64,000 nucleotides of DNA, from assembly GCF_963576675.1 (NCBI RefSeq), contig NC_088913.1, positions 89,775,001 through 89,839,000 on the forward strand, given 5' to 3'. This stretch comes from Euphorbia lathyris (Eukaryota > Streptophyta > Magnoliopsida > Malpighiales > Euphorbiaceae). Position 1 is the first letter of the stretch; every line of letters begins with the position of its first letter. This document shows positions 32,983 through 42,578 of the stretch, piece after piece. The notes under the pieces were generated by a model. The model was not told the origin of the DNA and searched no databases. It worked only from the letters and a program-made list of their open reading frames with translations. The translations under genes were made by a program, and so were the position numbers.

Positions 32983-33846
32983 CTATTCTTCCACAGCAAA
33001 TACCCGCTGCCTAGTGGGGCCGGCGAGCTTCTGTTCTTGCCACTGCACACTCTTTCTGGCCAGCTCATTGATCATGTCATATGCCTCTGCTGCTGTCTTT
33101 CTAAACAAATCTCCACCCGCTGCGGAGTCAACAATGGCTCTGTTGGTGGGTGTCAGTCCGTGATAGAAGACGCTCACTAATTGATGCTTGGGTATGTCAT
33201 GATGAGGGCACATGCGTAGCATTTTCCTGAATCGAGTCCAAGATGTGTGGAGCGCCTCATGTTCAGGTTGGTGGAAGGATGTGATCTCACCCCTGAGCAT
33301 TGCTGTTTTTGAGGGAGGGAAGTAGTAGGACAAGAATTCCTTCTCCAACCCTGCCCATGTTGTGATTGAACCAGGCTCCAGTGTTCTCAGCCATTCCAAA
33401 GCTTGCCCCGTCAGAGAGAATGGGAAAAGTTTCAGTCTAGCAGCATCTTGGGGGACCCCGTTGGTCCTTGCAGTGTCTGCGCACATTAGGAAGCGATCCA
33501 AATGATCATTCGGGCTTTCATGTGCTTCTCCTCCAAACAATCCAGTCTGTTGGATCAAGTGAATTATACCAGACTTGATTTCGTATGTGTTTGCCGGAAT
33601 GTTTGGAGCAGCAATGCCTGACAGATGCTGATGTCGGTGGGGTGCCAGGATCTCACTCATCAGACGAGTGTCGCTCTCTGGTCCGGTGTTCTCATTGTTC
33701 CGTTCATTGTCAGTCATCTTGACGGGCTTGATGGGCTCGATGATCTCGTCTTGCTTCAGCTTTCCGATCTGTTTGCTCCTGCGAAGAGTACGTTCAAGTT
33801 CAGGGTTAAGAGGGACAACCGGTATTTTTGCTGATCTCGTAGGCAT
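32983..33846 (-). pseudogene. Athila-type gag capsid domain
   Basis: MPTRSAKIPVVPLNPE at 33846 is the likely start; upstream codons to 34002 are a hydrophobic translation of the leader. Residues about 110-260 form the retrotransposon gag domain: FGGEAHESPNDHLDRFLMCAD, LKLFPFSLTGQALEWL, WAGLEKEFLSYYFPPSK and LVSVFYHGLTP. It ends VFAVEE at a TAG (32983-32985), after which the frame continues, so one nonsense change (CAG to TAG is plausible) separates capsid from nucleocapsid. In plants this gag makes the particle that packages the RNA. Confidence 0.88.
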
Positions 33847-34203
33847 ACGCTGAGAAAAGATAAATATAGAAATAAATGAAAGCTGAAAGAAGATCATACA
33901 AATCATACAGTTTTGTACAAGTATAAGAATGGTGCAGATAAACATATACAGACACGTATAGGTGAAGTTGATAGCTACATATTCGTACAAACGAATATAC
34001 ACAAGCGTAAGTATAAATAAGGATGGCTATCATAAATGAGTATATATAAATAAGTGTATACAAACAAATATAATCGGTATAGGTATATAGTACAAAGAAT
34101 CATGATTATAAACAAGTATATATGATATTAACAAGGAAAGTATTCACAAAGAATGCCTAAACTAACAAGTTGACCTTTGGTTCGATATTGCAGAAGAAAT
34201 AAA

Positions 34204-34221
34204 TCCCCGACAACGGCGCCA
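34204..34221 (-). other. Primer binding site (Asp tRNA) of the Athila-type element
   Basis: On the minus strand TGGCGCCGTTGTCGGGGA, one mismatch from the complement of plant Asp tRNA 3' end (TGGCGCCGTTGCCGGGGA), six bases from the LTR end. Asp-tRNA priming is usual for the Athila lineage. Confidence 0.88.
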
Positions 34222-34227
34222 AAAACT

Positions 34228-35911
34228 TGATGCGTCCCCACCTAAGGTTAGAGATGGGAACTCACTAAGGGATAAGTGTACCCCGTCGTTATCAAGTAAT
34301 AAATTTCTGGGTTTAAGTCCAGATTATCATCCACAGGATTTATTTCTGCAAGTACCGAATTACTAAGTCTCGGATGTTATCTAGGCTTAAGGGGTTTGAG
34401 TTGGTTTTGTTTAATTAATCTACTCCTAGGTTGGTTTGCACTAATCCTAACTAGATTATCTACTTCTGACTAAGTTATTCTAACCCTAACTAAATTACTC
34501 TACCCCTAATTGATCTTTTACCAAAGCAATTAACTGAATGAACATGAAGGAATACGATGATAACAATGGTAGAGTGTTTAAGCAATTGAATTGAAACTAA
34601 GTCGCTTATGTCCAAGGCGATTAACCCGACCTATCCTCCTAAAGTCCCTAGTCCGTGATTCCCTTGTAAGGCCGAAACTAGCTCTAAGGCTCAGTAATTT
34701 GGGCTTAATCTTCTATAGGGTCGTCAATCCTATAGGCACTGACTAGGTCAGATTCAGCTCGCAATATGTGCCAACCTAATTTTGGGATTATCGAATGAGT
34801 TAAACCAATCAGACAAAGCGTAAGACAAAGATTAAAACATCAAAACAGTTGAATAAACAAAATCTATATTATATATCAAAGATGAAGGAATTGTCACGAA
34901 GTTACAATAAACCTAGAATTCATAGCATGTATCAGAGGCTAGACAGAATATAAAAGAAGAAAAATCCCTATCAGGGAACCTGTCTACCAATGCAGGCGTC
35001 TTTCTAAGATTTAAGGATGGAGCTTGAGTAATCCTCGGTGAATGGAGCTTCGGAGGTGTCTTCAATGGAGGGTTGAAGGTTATGGAGGAGGTGGAGAGGA
35101 TTTCTCAAGGTGGAAGCTAAGCTAATTACAAAAGTAAAAGATATTCAATTTACAATTGGAAATTCCTATTTATAGCCGCGTCTCGGGCCTCGTTTTGACC
35201 TAATTTCGTGTCCTTGTTGGTGTAGGAAGATGTGGGGCCGAACGTGGCTTCGTGGGGGCGGAATTGGTCTTTTTGACCAATTCCCGCAGGTCTGCTCGCC
35301 GAGCAGGAAAGGCTGCTCGCCGAGCAGAATTGCGACGAGCAGCCCCTGCTCGCCGAGCAGGCGCCTGGTGGCCTGCTCGGCGAGCAGGCTTCTACTCGCC
35401 GAGCAGGTGCCTGGCGCCCTGCTCGGCGAGCAGGCTCCTGCTCGCCGAGCAGGCCTCTGGCGGCCTGCTCGGCGAGCAGAAATGGCCCGGGGGGCCCTGC
35501 TCGCCGAGCGTTTTCGCCCGAAGCGCGCTCGATCCGTACCGGATGACTTCCAAACCCTTTTTCGTCTGAACTTACACCTGCACACACATAAAAACTCCAG
35601 AAAACATTAGTCCAAAGCCGAATTGATCCGTCAATCGCTTATTTTGAGCAAACGCTTCGTTTGGTGCGAATTTTGACGGACCAATTAGCTTCAAAAGATA
35701 ACGGAATTCTATTATGCGTGTTATTTCGACCGTATTTGCCTAAATTGATCACAAAACGAGCCTAAACGACGAAAAGTAAATAGAATGCTTCCAATTTCTA
35801 ACTAACTCACACAAAAGCATTTAAATGCGAGAATTGCTCGCTTATTAGCCAAATAAACCTAAAAACCGTCCTAAAACCGTACCCAAAGATAGGGGTTTTT
35901 GACCCCTATCA
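34228..35911 (-). repeat. Athila-type 5' LTR (right copy)
   Basis: 1,684 bp, about 99% identical to 26957-28641. TATA box at 35175-35165 on the minus strand. The palindrome array is at 35292-35510. This is the LTR that would drive transcription of the element. Confidence 0.93.
35292..35510. repeat. Array of about nine 15-bp GC palindromes in the right LTR U3
   Basis: Same layout as 28021-28240, with CTGCTCG(C/G)CGAGCAG repeated about nine times. This copy has intact words at positions damaged in the left copy (first unit, seventh unit) and its own changes (CTACTCG near 35393, GTGCC for GCGCC near 35407). Confidence 0.93.
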
Positions 35912-37068
35912 ACAACATTCGGAGATAACGAATGAAGCTGAATGATAGTCAGGACAGCATGAAAAGATCCGTTCACTAAAGGACAAAATCTGCCGATCCT
36001 CTGTACCAATAATTAAAGTCTCGAAAATACAAAGAAGGCAAATTCCAAGAATCATGGGACAATGGATTATTAGTAAAAGACAACTGTCACTAGAAGACAA
36101 AGACTACAGGAAGAAGACAAATCTGACGCCTGAAGAAATCAGAGAAAATGGGATGGCGCTGACCTGAAGATGTTCCCCAAAAAGAGCCGTTTTGGATTCA
36201 ACGGCTACATCATTCTCAAAGGATCCAAAACACCAAATCCTTCACCTATATAAGGACAATCAGAATTCTTGGATAAGATAGACAAGAGCCAAGAAAAGCA
36301 ACAAAAAATCCAAGAGAGAAAAATCTAAAAAGCACTCAAATACAAAAGAAATCTTACACCAAATTTTCTATCCGTGTGTAAATGCTAGAGTGATTCTGTG
36401 TAATCTTCTAAAGTGTTCTTTACCTGAAAAAGAGCAGTTAGCTTATCAATTGTAGTATTGAGAGTATATGCTGAGTGCTTGGTTGTAAGCATTCAGGGGT
36501 AGAAAAGTCTGAGTGATTGGTTGTAAGCATTCAGTGATAAAGAAATCTAAGTACTGGGTTGTAGTGCTTAGTAGGAGTTGAGTAGACGAATAGAGGACGT
36601 ACTCTTGCATACTCACTGCCTTGTAAAGGGTTTGTGCTCTACCTTGAAAGAGCTCAGTATTGGATTGAAAATCCCAGGACGAACTGGGGACTGGACGTAG
36701 GCAGAGAGGCCGAACCAGGATAAGTCGTACAGAGTAACTTCTAAACTCTCTCTCTCAATATATATATATATATATATGTGCGTGTGTTGTTTGTAAAATT
36801 CACTCAGCTTATAAATTGTCAAAACTGAAATTCAGTAAATATTGAGTGCTGAGTTAGAAGCTGACTCATCAAGTGTCAATTCTTAACTCACGAGTAAAGC
36901 AGTGTTAGTCAGCATAGCACTAACACTGTGTTACTTAAGAATCAGTCGTGCTGACCAACACGCCAAGTTATCAAATTCCTAAAATATCTCTAAGTCAGCA
37001 TAATTAAAAGCGAAAAAGTTACATTAGTTCTTAACCCCCCCTTTGGAACTAATTACACGGGACCAACA
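35912..37068 (+). repeat. SIRE-type 5' LTR, second part
   Basis: Resumes after the second copy of ACAAC and matches 45435-46564. TATA box CCTATATAAGG at 36245. Against the 3' LTR it has an extra GGTTGTAAGCATTCAG repeat with its spacer at about 36480-36534 and a shorter AT/GT microsatellite at about 36757. The combined 5' LTR is about 1,631 bp against 1,609 bp for the 3' LTR. Confidence 0.93.
36245..36255 (+). promoter_or_regulatory. TATA box of the SIRE-type 5' LTR
   Basis: CCTATATAAGG; the 3' LTR has the same at 45763. It now lies only about 340 bp from the Athila-type insertion. Confidence 0.7.
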
Positions 37069-37070
37069 AG

Positions 37071-37083
37071 TGGTATCAGAGCC
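37071..37083 (+). other. Primer binding site (initiator Met tRNA)
   Basis: TGGTATCAGAGCC starts two bases after the LTR end and is complementary to the 3' end of plant initiator Met tRNA, the usual copia primer. Confidence 0.92.
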
Positions 37084-37130
37084 TAAGCTCACTACTCAAA
37101 GATCTAACAATCTTGAGCTGATCTCTATAA

Positions 37131-37931
37131 ATGGCTGAAAATAGCACTCGTTTCCTCCCAGGAAATCAAACAACACAGATACTCCCTGAGGGATTATCAA
37201 TCACTAGACCTCCCCTATTCTTTGGGTCTAATTATACATTCTGGAAGAATAGGATGAAGAACTTTATTCAAGCCACAAATATGAGTGCATGGCTTGCAAT
37301 AGTTCAAGGTCCACACATACCCTATAAAACTGTTGATAATGAGAAAGTTATCAAGAGTGAAACTGAGTGGACAGAGGATGACCTCAGAAAATTACAAAAT
37401 AATGCTTCGGCTATCAATATGCTTCACTGTGCTCTAGGTGCTGCAGAATACAATAAGATCTCAGGTTGTGAGTCATCACAGGAGATCTGGAAAAAGCTGG
37501 AAGTAACTTATGAAGGCACCAGCAAGGTCAAAGAATCCAAAGTGAATCAACACATGCGGTTATATGAGCTGTTCGAGATGACTGACAATGAGGACATCTC
37601 AGCAATGAATGCTAGATTCACTAACATAATAAATGAGCTCAAAAGACTCGGTAAGCATTTCACTGAAGAAGAAAAGGTGAAGAAGATCTTACGAAGTCTT
37701 CCCAAAAGTTGGCAAGCCAAGAAGACAGTTGTAGAAGAAGCTCATGACTTGACCACAAACAAGTATGATGAGCTGATCGGATCCCTGCTGACTCATGAAA
37801 TATCCATGAAAATTTTTGAAGCTAAAGAAAAATCTGAGGATAAGAAACAGAAATCACTGGTAATGAAAGCTGACTCCACAGAAGATGAGTCAACAAATGA
37901 TGAAGAAATGGCAATGTTTACTAGAAAATGA
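37131..37931 (+). pseudogene. SIRE-type copia gag, N-terminal capsid part
   Basis: The ATG at 37131 is 48 bp past the primer site. 266 codons. Residues 25-90 contain GSNYTFWKNRMKNFIQ, the start of the copia gag domain (UBN2/gag_pre family). YEGTSKVKESK, LYELFEMTDNEDIS and LRSLPKSWQAKKT are further conserved gag blocks. It ends ...EEMAMFTRK, where relatives continue with MKKLFRR. Here that continues in another frame (37928), so loss of one A near 37928 truncates the protein before its zinc knuckles. Confidence 0.88.
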
Positions 37932-38920
37932 AAAAGCTGTTCAGAAGGAATGAAAGAAATAGTAAGCGGCCATACAAGAGAGGAGACAAATATAAAACTG
38001 AGTCCAGTGACACCAGATACAAAAAGGACAGCTCCAAGCCTGTCACATGTTATGAATGCCATCAAACTGGGCATATTAAGTCAAGCTGTCCTAATCTGAA
38101 GAAAGATAAGAATGGAACCAAGAAGGCAATGGTGGCCACATGGAGTGACAGTGATGTGTCAACGTCATCTGAAGCTGAGCAAGATGAAACAGCCAACATA
38201 TGTTTCATGGCAGATGATGGAGCTGACCAATCTCAATCTGAGCAAGCTGACCTCTCTGGAGAGTCTGAGCATGAGGAAAACAACAATGAGGTAACATCCT
38301 TACTTTTGCTTAGAAATGAAATGGTAAATGCCTTGAGTGACTTATATACACTAACTAAGAAGTGTAACAAAAGAATTAAAACACTCAGCAGGCGCTGTAA
38401 CGAGATTGAGGAGGTCAAGCTGAGTGATCTCCGATATCTCCTGCAGGACAACTCAGACTTACATACGAACATGCAAATCTTACATAAGTATGTCACGGAG
38501 GGTCAAACTGAGTTAAAGAAACTTAGAAAGGATGTCACAACTTTAAAGAATCAAATAAAAAGTTCAAATACGAACAAACCCCATGCTGAGTACTCAGGTA
38601 CTGGTCAGCATAAACAGTTCATTCAATGTAGCTGTTGTGGAAAGAAAGGACACACAAAAGCTGTGTGCTGGCATAACAAACAGACCGTCCAATGTGACTT
38701 CTGTGGTAAGAAAGGTCATACCACCAAAATATGCTGGCATGCTCAGCACAACAATGCTGACCACACTCAATATCGCCCTCAAAGGGTAACTACGTGTGGC
38801 TTTTGTGGAAAAAGTGGCCATACTACAAATGTATGTCGTCACAAGTTGAAATATGATTTTGCACCTGTTTACACTAACGTGAAAGGACCCAAAAAGAATT
38901 GGGTACCTAAAAATGAATAG
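37928..38920 (+). pseudogene. SIRE-type copia gag, C-terminal zinc-knuckle part
   Basis: Continues the gag above after a one-base frameshift, beginning MKKLFRRNERN. Four CCHC-type knuckles are visible: CYECHQTGHIKSSC (about residues 43-56), CSCCGKKGHTKAVC, CDFCGKKGHTTKIC and CGFCGKSGHTTNVC (about 235-315). A coiled, charged stretch lies between the first and the last three. Such knuckles bind genomic RNA in the particle. It ends at a TAG (38918) that is in frame with pol downstream. Confidence 0.85.
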
Positions 38921-38926
38921 TTTAAA

Positions 38927-39883
38927 ATGCAAGTAAGCTTGACATGCGTGGAAAAATCAAAACTCTGGTATATAGACAGCGCATGCTCAAGACACATGAT
39001 AGGTGATGAAACTCAGTTCATCACATTAGAGCTTAAACGAGGAGGAAATGTAAGCTTTTGAGACAATAAGAAGGGTAAGATAGTCGGCTCAGGAACTATC
39101 GGAGGTAACCCTAAAATTGACTCAGTCTCCTTAGTTAAAGGTCTCAAGTACAATCTTCTAAGCATAGCTCAGTTATGCAAGAGTGGAAGGAAGGTTATAT
39201 TTGATGATACTAAGTGTCAAATACTCGAGGGAAAAACAAATGATTTAATTTTAACAGCCCCTCGTGTAGAAAATGTTTACATATTGAGTTTGGAAAAAGA
39301 ATTTTCAAAAAGTATATGCTTAGTGTCAAAAGAGGATAACTCCTGGCTATGGCATAGGAGACTTGGGCATGTCAGCATGAATCTCCTTGCCAAGCTAGCT
39401 AGAAAGCAATTAGTTGAGGGATTACCAAAATAAAAATATGAAAAGGATCAACTTTGTAATGCTTGTCAGCAAGGTAAGAAAATCAAGAAATCATTTCATA
39501 GCAAAAAGGTTGTCTCAACCAAAAGACCATTGGAATTACTACACTTGGATCTTTTCGGACCTATCCAGCCACTTAGCTTGGGAGGTAAGAAATTTTCCTT
39601 AGTTATTGTAGATGATTTCTCTAGGTATACTTGGATCATCTTGCTGAGTAGCAAGGATGAGACATTTGAGATGTTTACCACATTAGTCAAAAGGCTTGAA
39701 AATGATAAAGAACTAAAAATAGCACACATTAGAAGTGATAATGGTGGAAAATTCAAAAATCAATCATTTGATGAATTCTGTGAAACTAATGGTATTGACC
39801 ACAATTTCTCTGCCCCTAGAACTCCTCAATAAAATGGAGTTGTTGAAAGAAAGAATAGGACAATTGTAGAAATTGCTAGGACA
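38927..39883 (+). pseudogene. SIRE-type copia pol: protease and integrase core, three stops
   Basis: Same frame as 37928-38920 and 39884-42052. The protease motif is DSACSRHM (D-S-A triad variant). LKYNLLSIAQLC and the zinc-binding WLWHRRLGH...CNACQQGK precede the integrase core. Integrase catalytic residues are all present: D in LLHLDLFGP, D in IRSDNGGKF, E in [10 protein letters not shown]. In-frame stops: TGA 39059-39061, TAA 39431-39433, TAA 39830-39832 (CAA to TAA before NGVVERK). Point changes alone have silenced this part. Confidence 0.88.
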
Positions 39884-42052
39884 ATGCTGAATGAAAATAG
39901 GCTTCCAAAGTACTTCTGGGGAGAAGCTGTCAATACAGCCTGCTATATACTGAATAGGGCACTGGTAAGACCTATATTAAAGAAAACTCCCTATGAACTT
40001 TGGAAAGGACGAAAGCCCAACATTGGATACTTTCGTGCCTTTGGGTGTAAATGCTTTATACTCAACACAAAGGATAATCTGGGAAAATTTGATGCCAAAG
40101 CTGATGAAGCAATCTTTTTGGGATACTCAACAAACAGTAAAGCATATAGAATTTATAATAAAAGAACTCAGGTAGTAGAAGAGTCAGTCCATGTAGATTT
40201 CGATGAAACTGACCCTGCAGGAAGGACAACTCAACACACAGATGAAGAACCTGACTCAGCTCCTGCTGACCAAAATGGACATACTGAGTCATCAATACAA
40301 GGACTGACCAAAGGTAAAATTGAAACTGAAATTATTTTTGCTGACCAATCTGTTCATGCAGAGATCGTAGAAACACTTGTTCCAAGCAACTCAACATTAC
40401 CTAAGGAGATAAAGATTCCAAGAGGACACTCAGAGAAGTCCATACTTGATGATGCAACCAACAAGGTAATGACCAAAGATCAGCTGAGAAAGTTCCTTGG
40501 TAACGTTGCTTTCGTATCAACTCATGAACCAAAGAACTTTGCTGATACTGAGCATGATGAGTATTGGATCAACGCTATGCAAGAAGAGCTTGATCAATTC
40601 ACAAGAAATGAGGTATGGAATCTTGTACCCAAACCTAGGAATCAGAAATCCATAGGAACTAAATGGGTATTTAGGAATAAACTAGATGAGCATGGGAATG
40701 TAGTTAGAAACAAAGCCCGACTTGTAGCACAAGGCTACAGTCAGCAAGAAGGCATTGACTATGGTGAAACATTTGCACCAGTTGCTAGGTTGGAAGCTAT
40801 ACGTATATTGTGTGCTTATGCTAGCTTCATGAACTTTAACTTATATCAAATGGACGTTAAAAGTGCATTTCTTAATGGCTTTATAAACGAAGAGGTATAT
40901 GTTAATCAACCTCCTGGTTTTGAAGATCCAAAATTACCAAACCACGTTTATAAACTTAAGAAGGCCTTGTATGGCCTGAAGCAGCCCCCAAGAGCTTGGT
41001 ATGAAAGGTTGACCAACTTCCTGCTGACCAGGAATTACGTCAGAGGAAAAGCTGATACAACCTTGTTCATTAAGAAAAAGGGTAAACATACCCTACTTGC
41101 ACAAATTTATGTAGATGATATAATATTTGGTGCTATTGACGAATCCTTGTGTCAAGAGTTTAGCAAACAGATGCAGACTGAGTTCGAAATGTCTATGATG
41201 GGAGAACTCAGCTTCTTCCTTGGTCTTCAGATAAAGAAAGGTAAGAACGGCATCTTCATTAGTCAGTCCAAGTACACCAAAGAGATGTTAAAGAAATTTG
41301 ATATGGAAGAATGTAAGCCCATATCAACCCCTATGGGTACTGATACGGTCTTATGCAAAGATGAGAAAAGTAAGTCAATAGATAGTAAACTTTATCGAGG
41401 TATGATAGGCTCCTTACTTTATCTCACTGCAAGTAGACCTGATATACAGTACTCAGTATGTTATTGTGCAAGATATCAAGCTGACCCCAGAGAATCTCAC
41501 CTTATAGTTGTAAAAAGAATTTTTAGGTATTTGCAGAGCTCAGTTGATGCAGGTTTATGGTATCCAGCATCAAATGACTTCACACTCATAGGATACACTG
41601 ATGCTGACTATGGACGGGATAAGCTAGAACGTAAGAGTACTTCAGGAGGATGCCATTTCCTTGGAAGCTGTCTAGTATATTGGTTCAGCAAAAAGCAGTC
41701 ATCAGTTGCTCTGTCTACAACTGAAGCTGAGTACGTTGCCGCTGGAAGCTGTGTTGCCCAAGTCTTATGGATAAAGAAACAGCTTGAGGATTTTGGAGTA
41801 AAAATGGAAACAATAGAGATCAAATGCGACAACAAAAGTGCCATTGATCTATCCAAGAATCCAATCCAACACAGCAGGATGAAGCACGTTAGCATAAGGC
41901 ATCACTTCATCAGAGACCACGTACTAAAGGGTGAGATCAAGCTGACTTATGTGCCAACAAATGAACAGCTCGCAGATATCTTCACCAAGCCGTTGGCTCG
42001 TGAACAATTCAACATACTAAGGGAAGCTATTGGTATGTCTAATCCTCTTTAA
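39884..42052 (+). CDS. SIRE-type copia pol: integrase C-terminus, reverse transcriptase, RNase H
   Basis: 722 open codons. Residues 1-90 are the integrase end with [14 protein letters not shown] (GKGY-type region) and [10 protein letters not shown] variable linker runs to about 215. Reverse transcriptase follows with [36 protein letters not shown] (first Asp) and IYVDDIIFG (catalytic DD). [12 protein letters not shown] is kept. RNase H begins at TDADYGRD and includes [20 protein letters not shown] and [10 protein letters not shown]. The end [16 protein letters not shown]...DIFTKPL is the standard copia terminus. This part is intact, but its normal start lies upstream of three stops, so the polyprotein cannot be made as is. 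Confidence 0.92.
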   Translation: MLNENRLPKYFWGEAVNTACYILNRALVRPILKKTPYELWKGRKPNIGYFRAFGCKCFILNTKDNLGKFDAKADEAIFLGYSTNSKAYRIYNKRTQVVEESVHVDFDETDPAGRTTQHTDEEPDSAPADQNGHTESSIQGLTKGKIETEIIFADQSVHAEIVETLVPSNSTLPKEIKIPRGHSEKSILDDATNKVMTKDQLRKFLGNVAFVSTHEPKNFADTEHDEYWINAMQEELDQFTRNEVWNLVPKPRNQKSIGTKWVFRNKLDEHGNVVRNKARLVAQGYSQQEGIDYGETFAPVARLEAIRILCAYASFMNFNLYQMDVKSAFLNGFINEEVYVNQPPGFEDPKLPNHVYKLKKALYGLKQPPRAWYERLTNFLLTRNYVRGKADTTLFIKKKGKHTLLAQIYVDDIIFGAIDESLCQEFSKQMQTEFEMSMMGELSFFLGLQIKKGKNGIFISQSKYTKEMLKKFDMEECKPISTPMGTDTVLCKDEKSKSIDSKLYRGMIGSLLYLTASRPDIQYSVCYCARYQADPRESHLIVVKRIFRYLQSSVDAGLWYPASNDFTLIGYTDADYGRDKLERKSTSGGCHFLGSCLVYWFSKKQSSVALSTTEAEYVAAGSCVAQVLWIKKQLEDFGVKMETIEIKCDNKSAIDLSKNPIQHSRMKHVSIRHHFIRDHVLKGEIKLTYVPTNEQLADIFTKPLAREQFNILREAIGMSNPL

Positions 42053-42578
42053 TGATTCAACGCATTTGAATAGATGTTGAGTGATTGTCATGCTAACTAA
42101 AATATAGTAACTACTGCACATTGAACTTAACAATCCATGCTGAGTAGATACAAATGCTAAGGGAATATTCTGTGCTGAGTAGATAGACATATTGAGTAAT
42201 CTCGAATAAACAAACATGAAGAGTGATGAACATATGTTGAGTCACTAAGAATTAGAAAATACATCCAAAATATGAACCAAAACGACCCTGTACCATGAAC
42301 GGTTCAAACTCAACAAAATCAAATGAAATCCTCCATGCATCATAAAATGAAAACACGTGTAACAAAGTACTTTGGGAAGATACATATTAATGGTAAATCC
42401 CATGCGCCGAAATTGTCATAAGTAGCAGGATTACTGTCGATTGAACGTCCCTAGGAAAAACGGCAGATTACAAATCAAAAGATTGACTGAAAAGTCTATA
42501 AAAGGCAAAAGAATACCTCCACTTCCTCCTTACCCCTGAAAATTCCTGAAGAACAAACCGTCTTTTTGGTACACAAAA
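42053..42578 (+). other. Spacer between pol and the extra ORF
   Basis: No coding frame. GCTGAGT(A/G)GAT(A/G) words similar to those in the LTR recur (about 42138, 42173). The extra ORF is in a different frame from pol, so simple readthrough cannot join them. Confidence 0.5.

Larger units (their letters stand above)
26957..35911 (-). mobile_element. Athila-type Ty3/gypsy element lacking pol (non-autonomous), nested in the copia 5' LTR
   Basis: Two near-identical LTRs of about 1,685 bp (TGATGCGTCCCC ... CCCCTATCA on the plus strand), flanked by exact 5-bp duplications ACAAC (26952-26956, 35912-35916). Orientation is minus: Asp-tRNA primer site beside the right LTR, gag next, then one further ORF. 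The 5.6-kb interior has no protease, reverse transcriptase, RNase H or integrase. The LTRs differ at only about a dozen sites, so the insertion is young and must have used proteins supplied by another element. Confidence 0.93.

Noticed and set aside
32722..33180. Long plus-strand frames opposite the Athila-type gag
   Set aside because: Shadow frames of a real gag gene on the minus strand; no independent domain signal.
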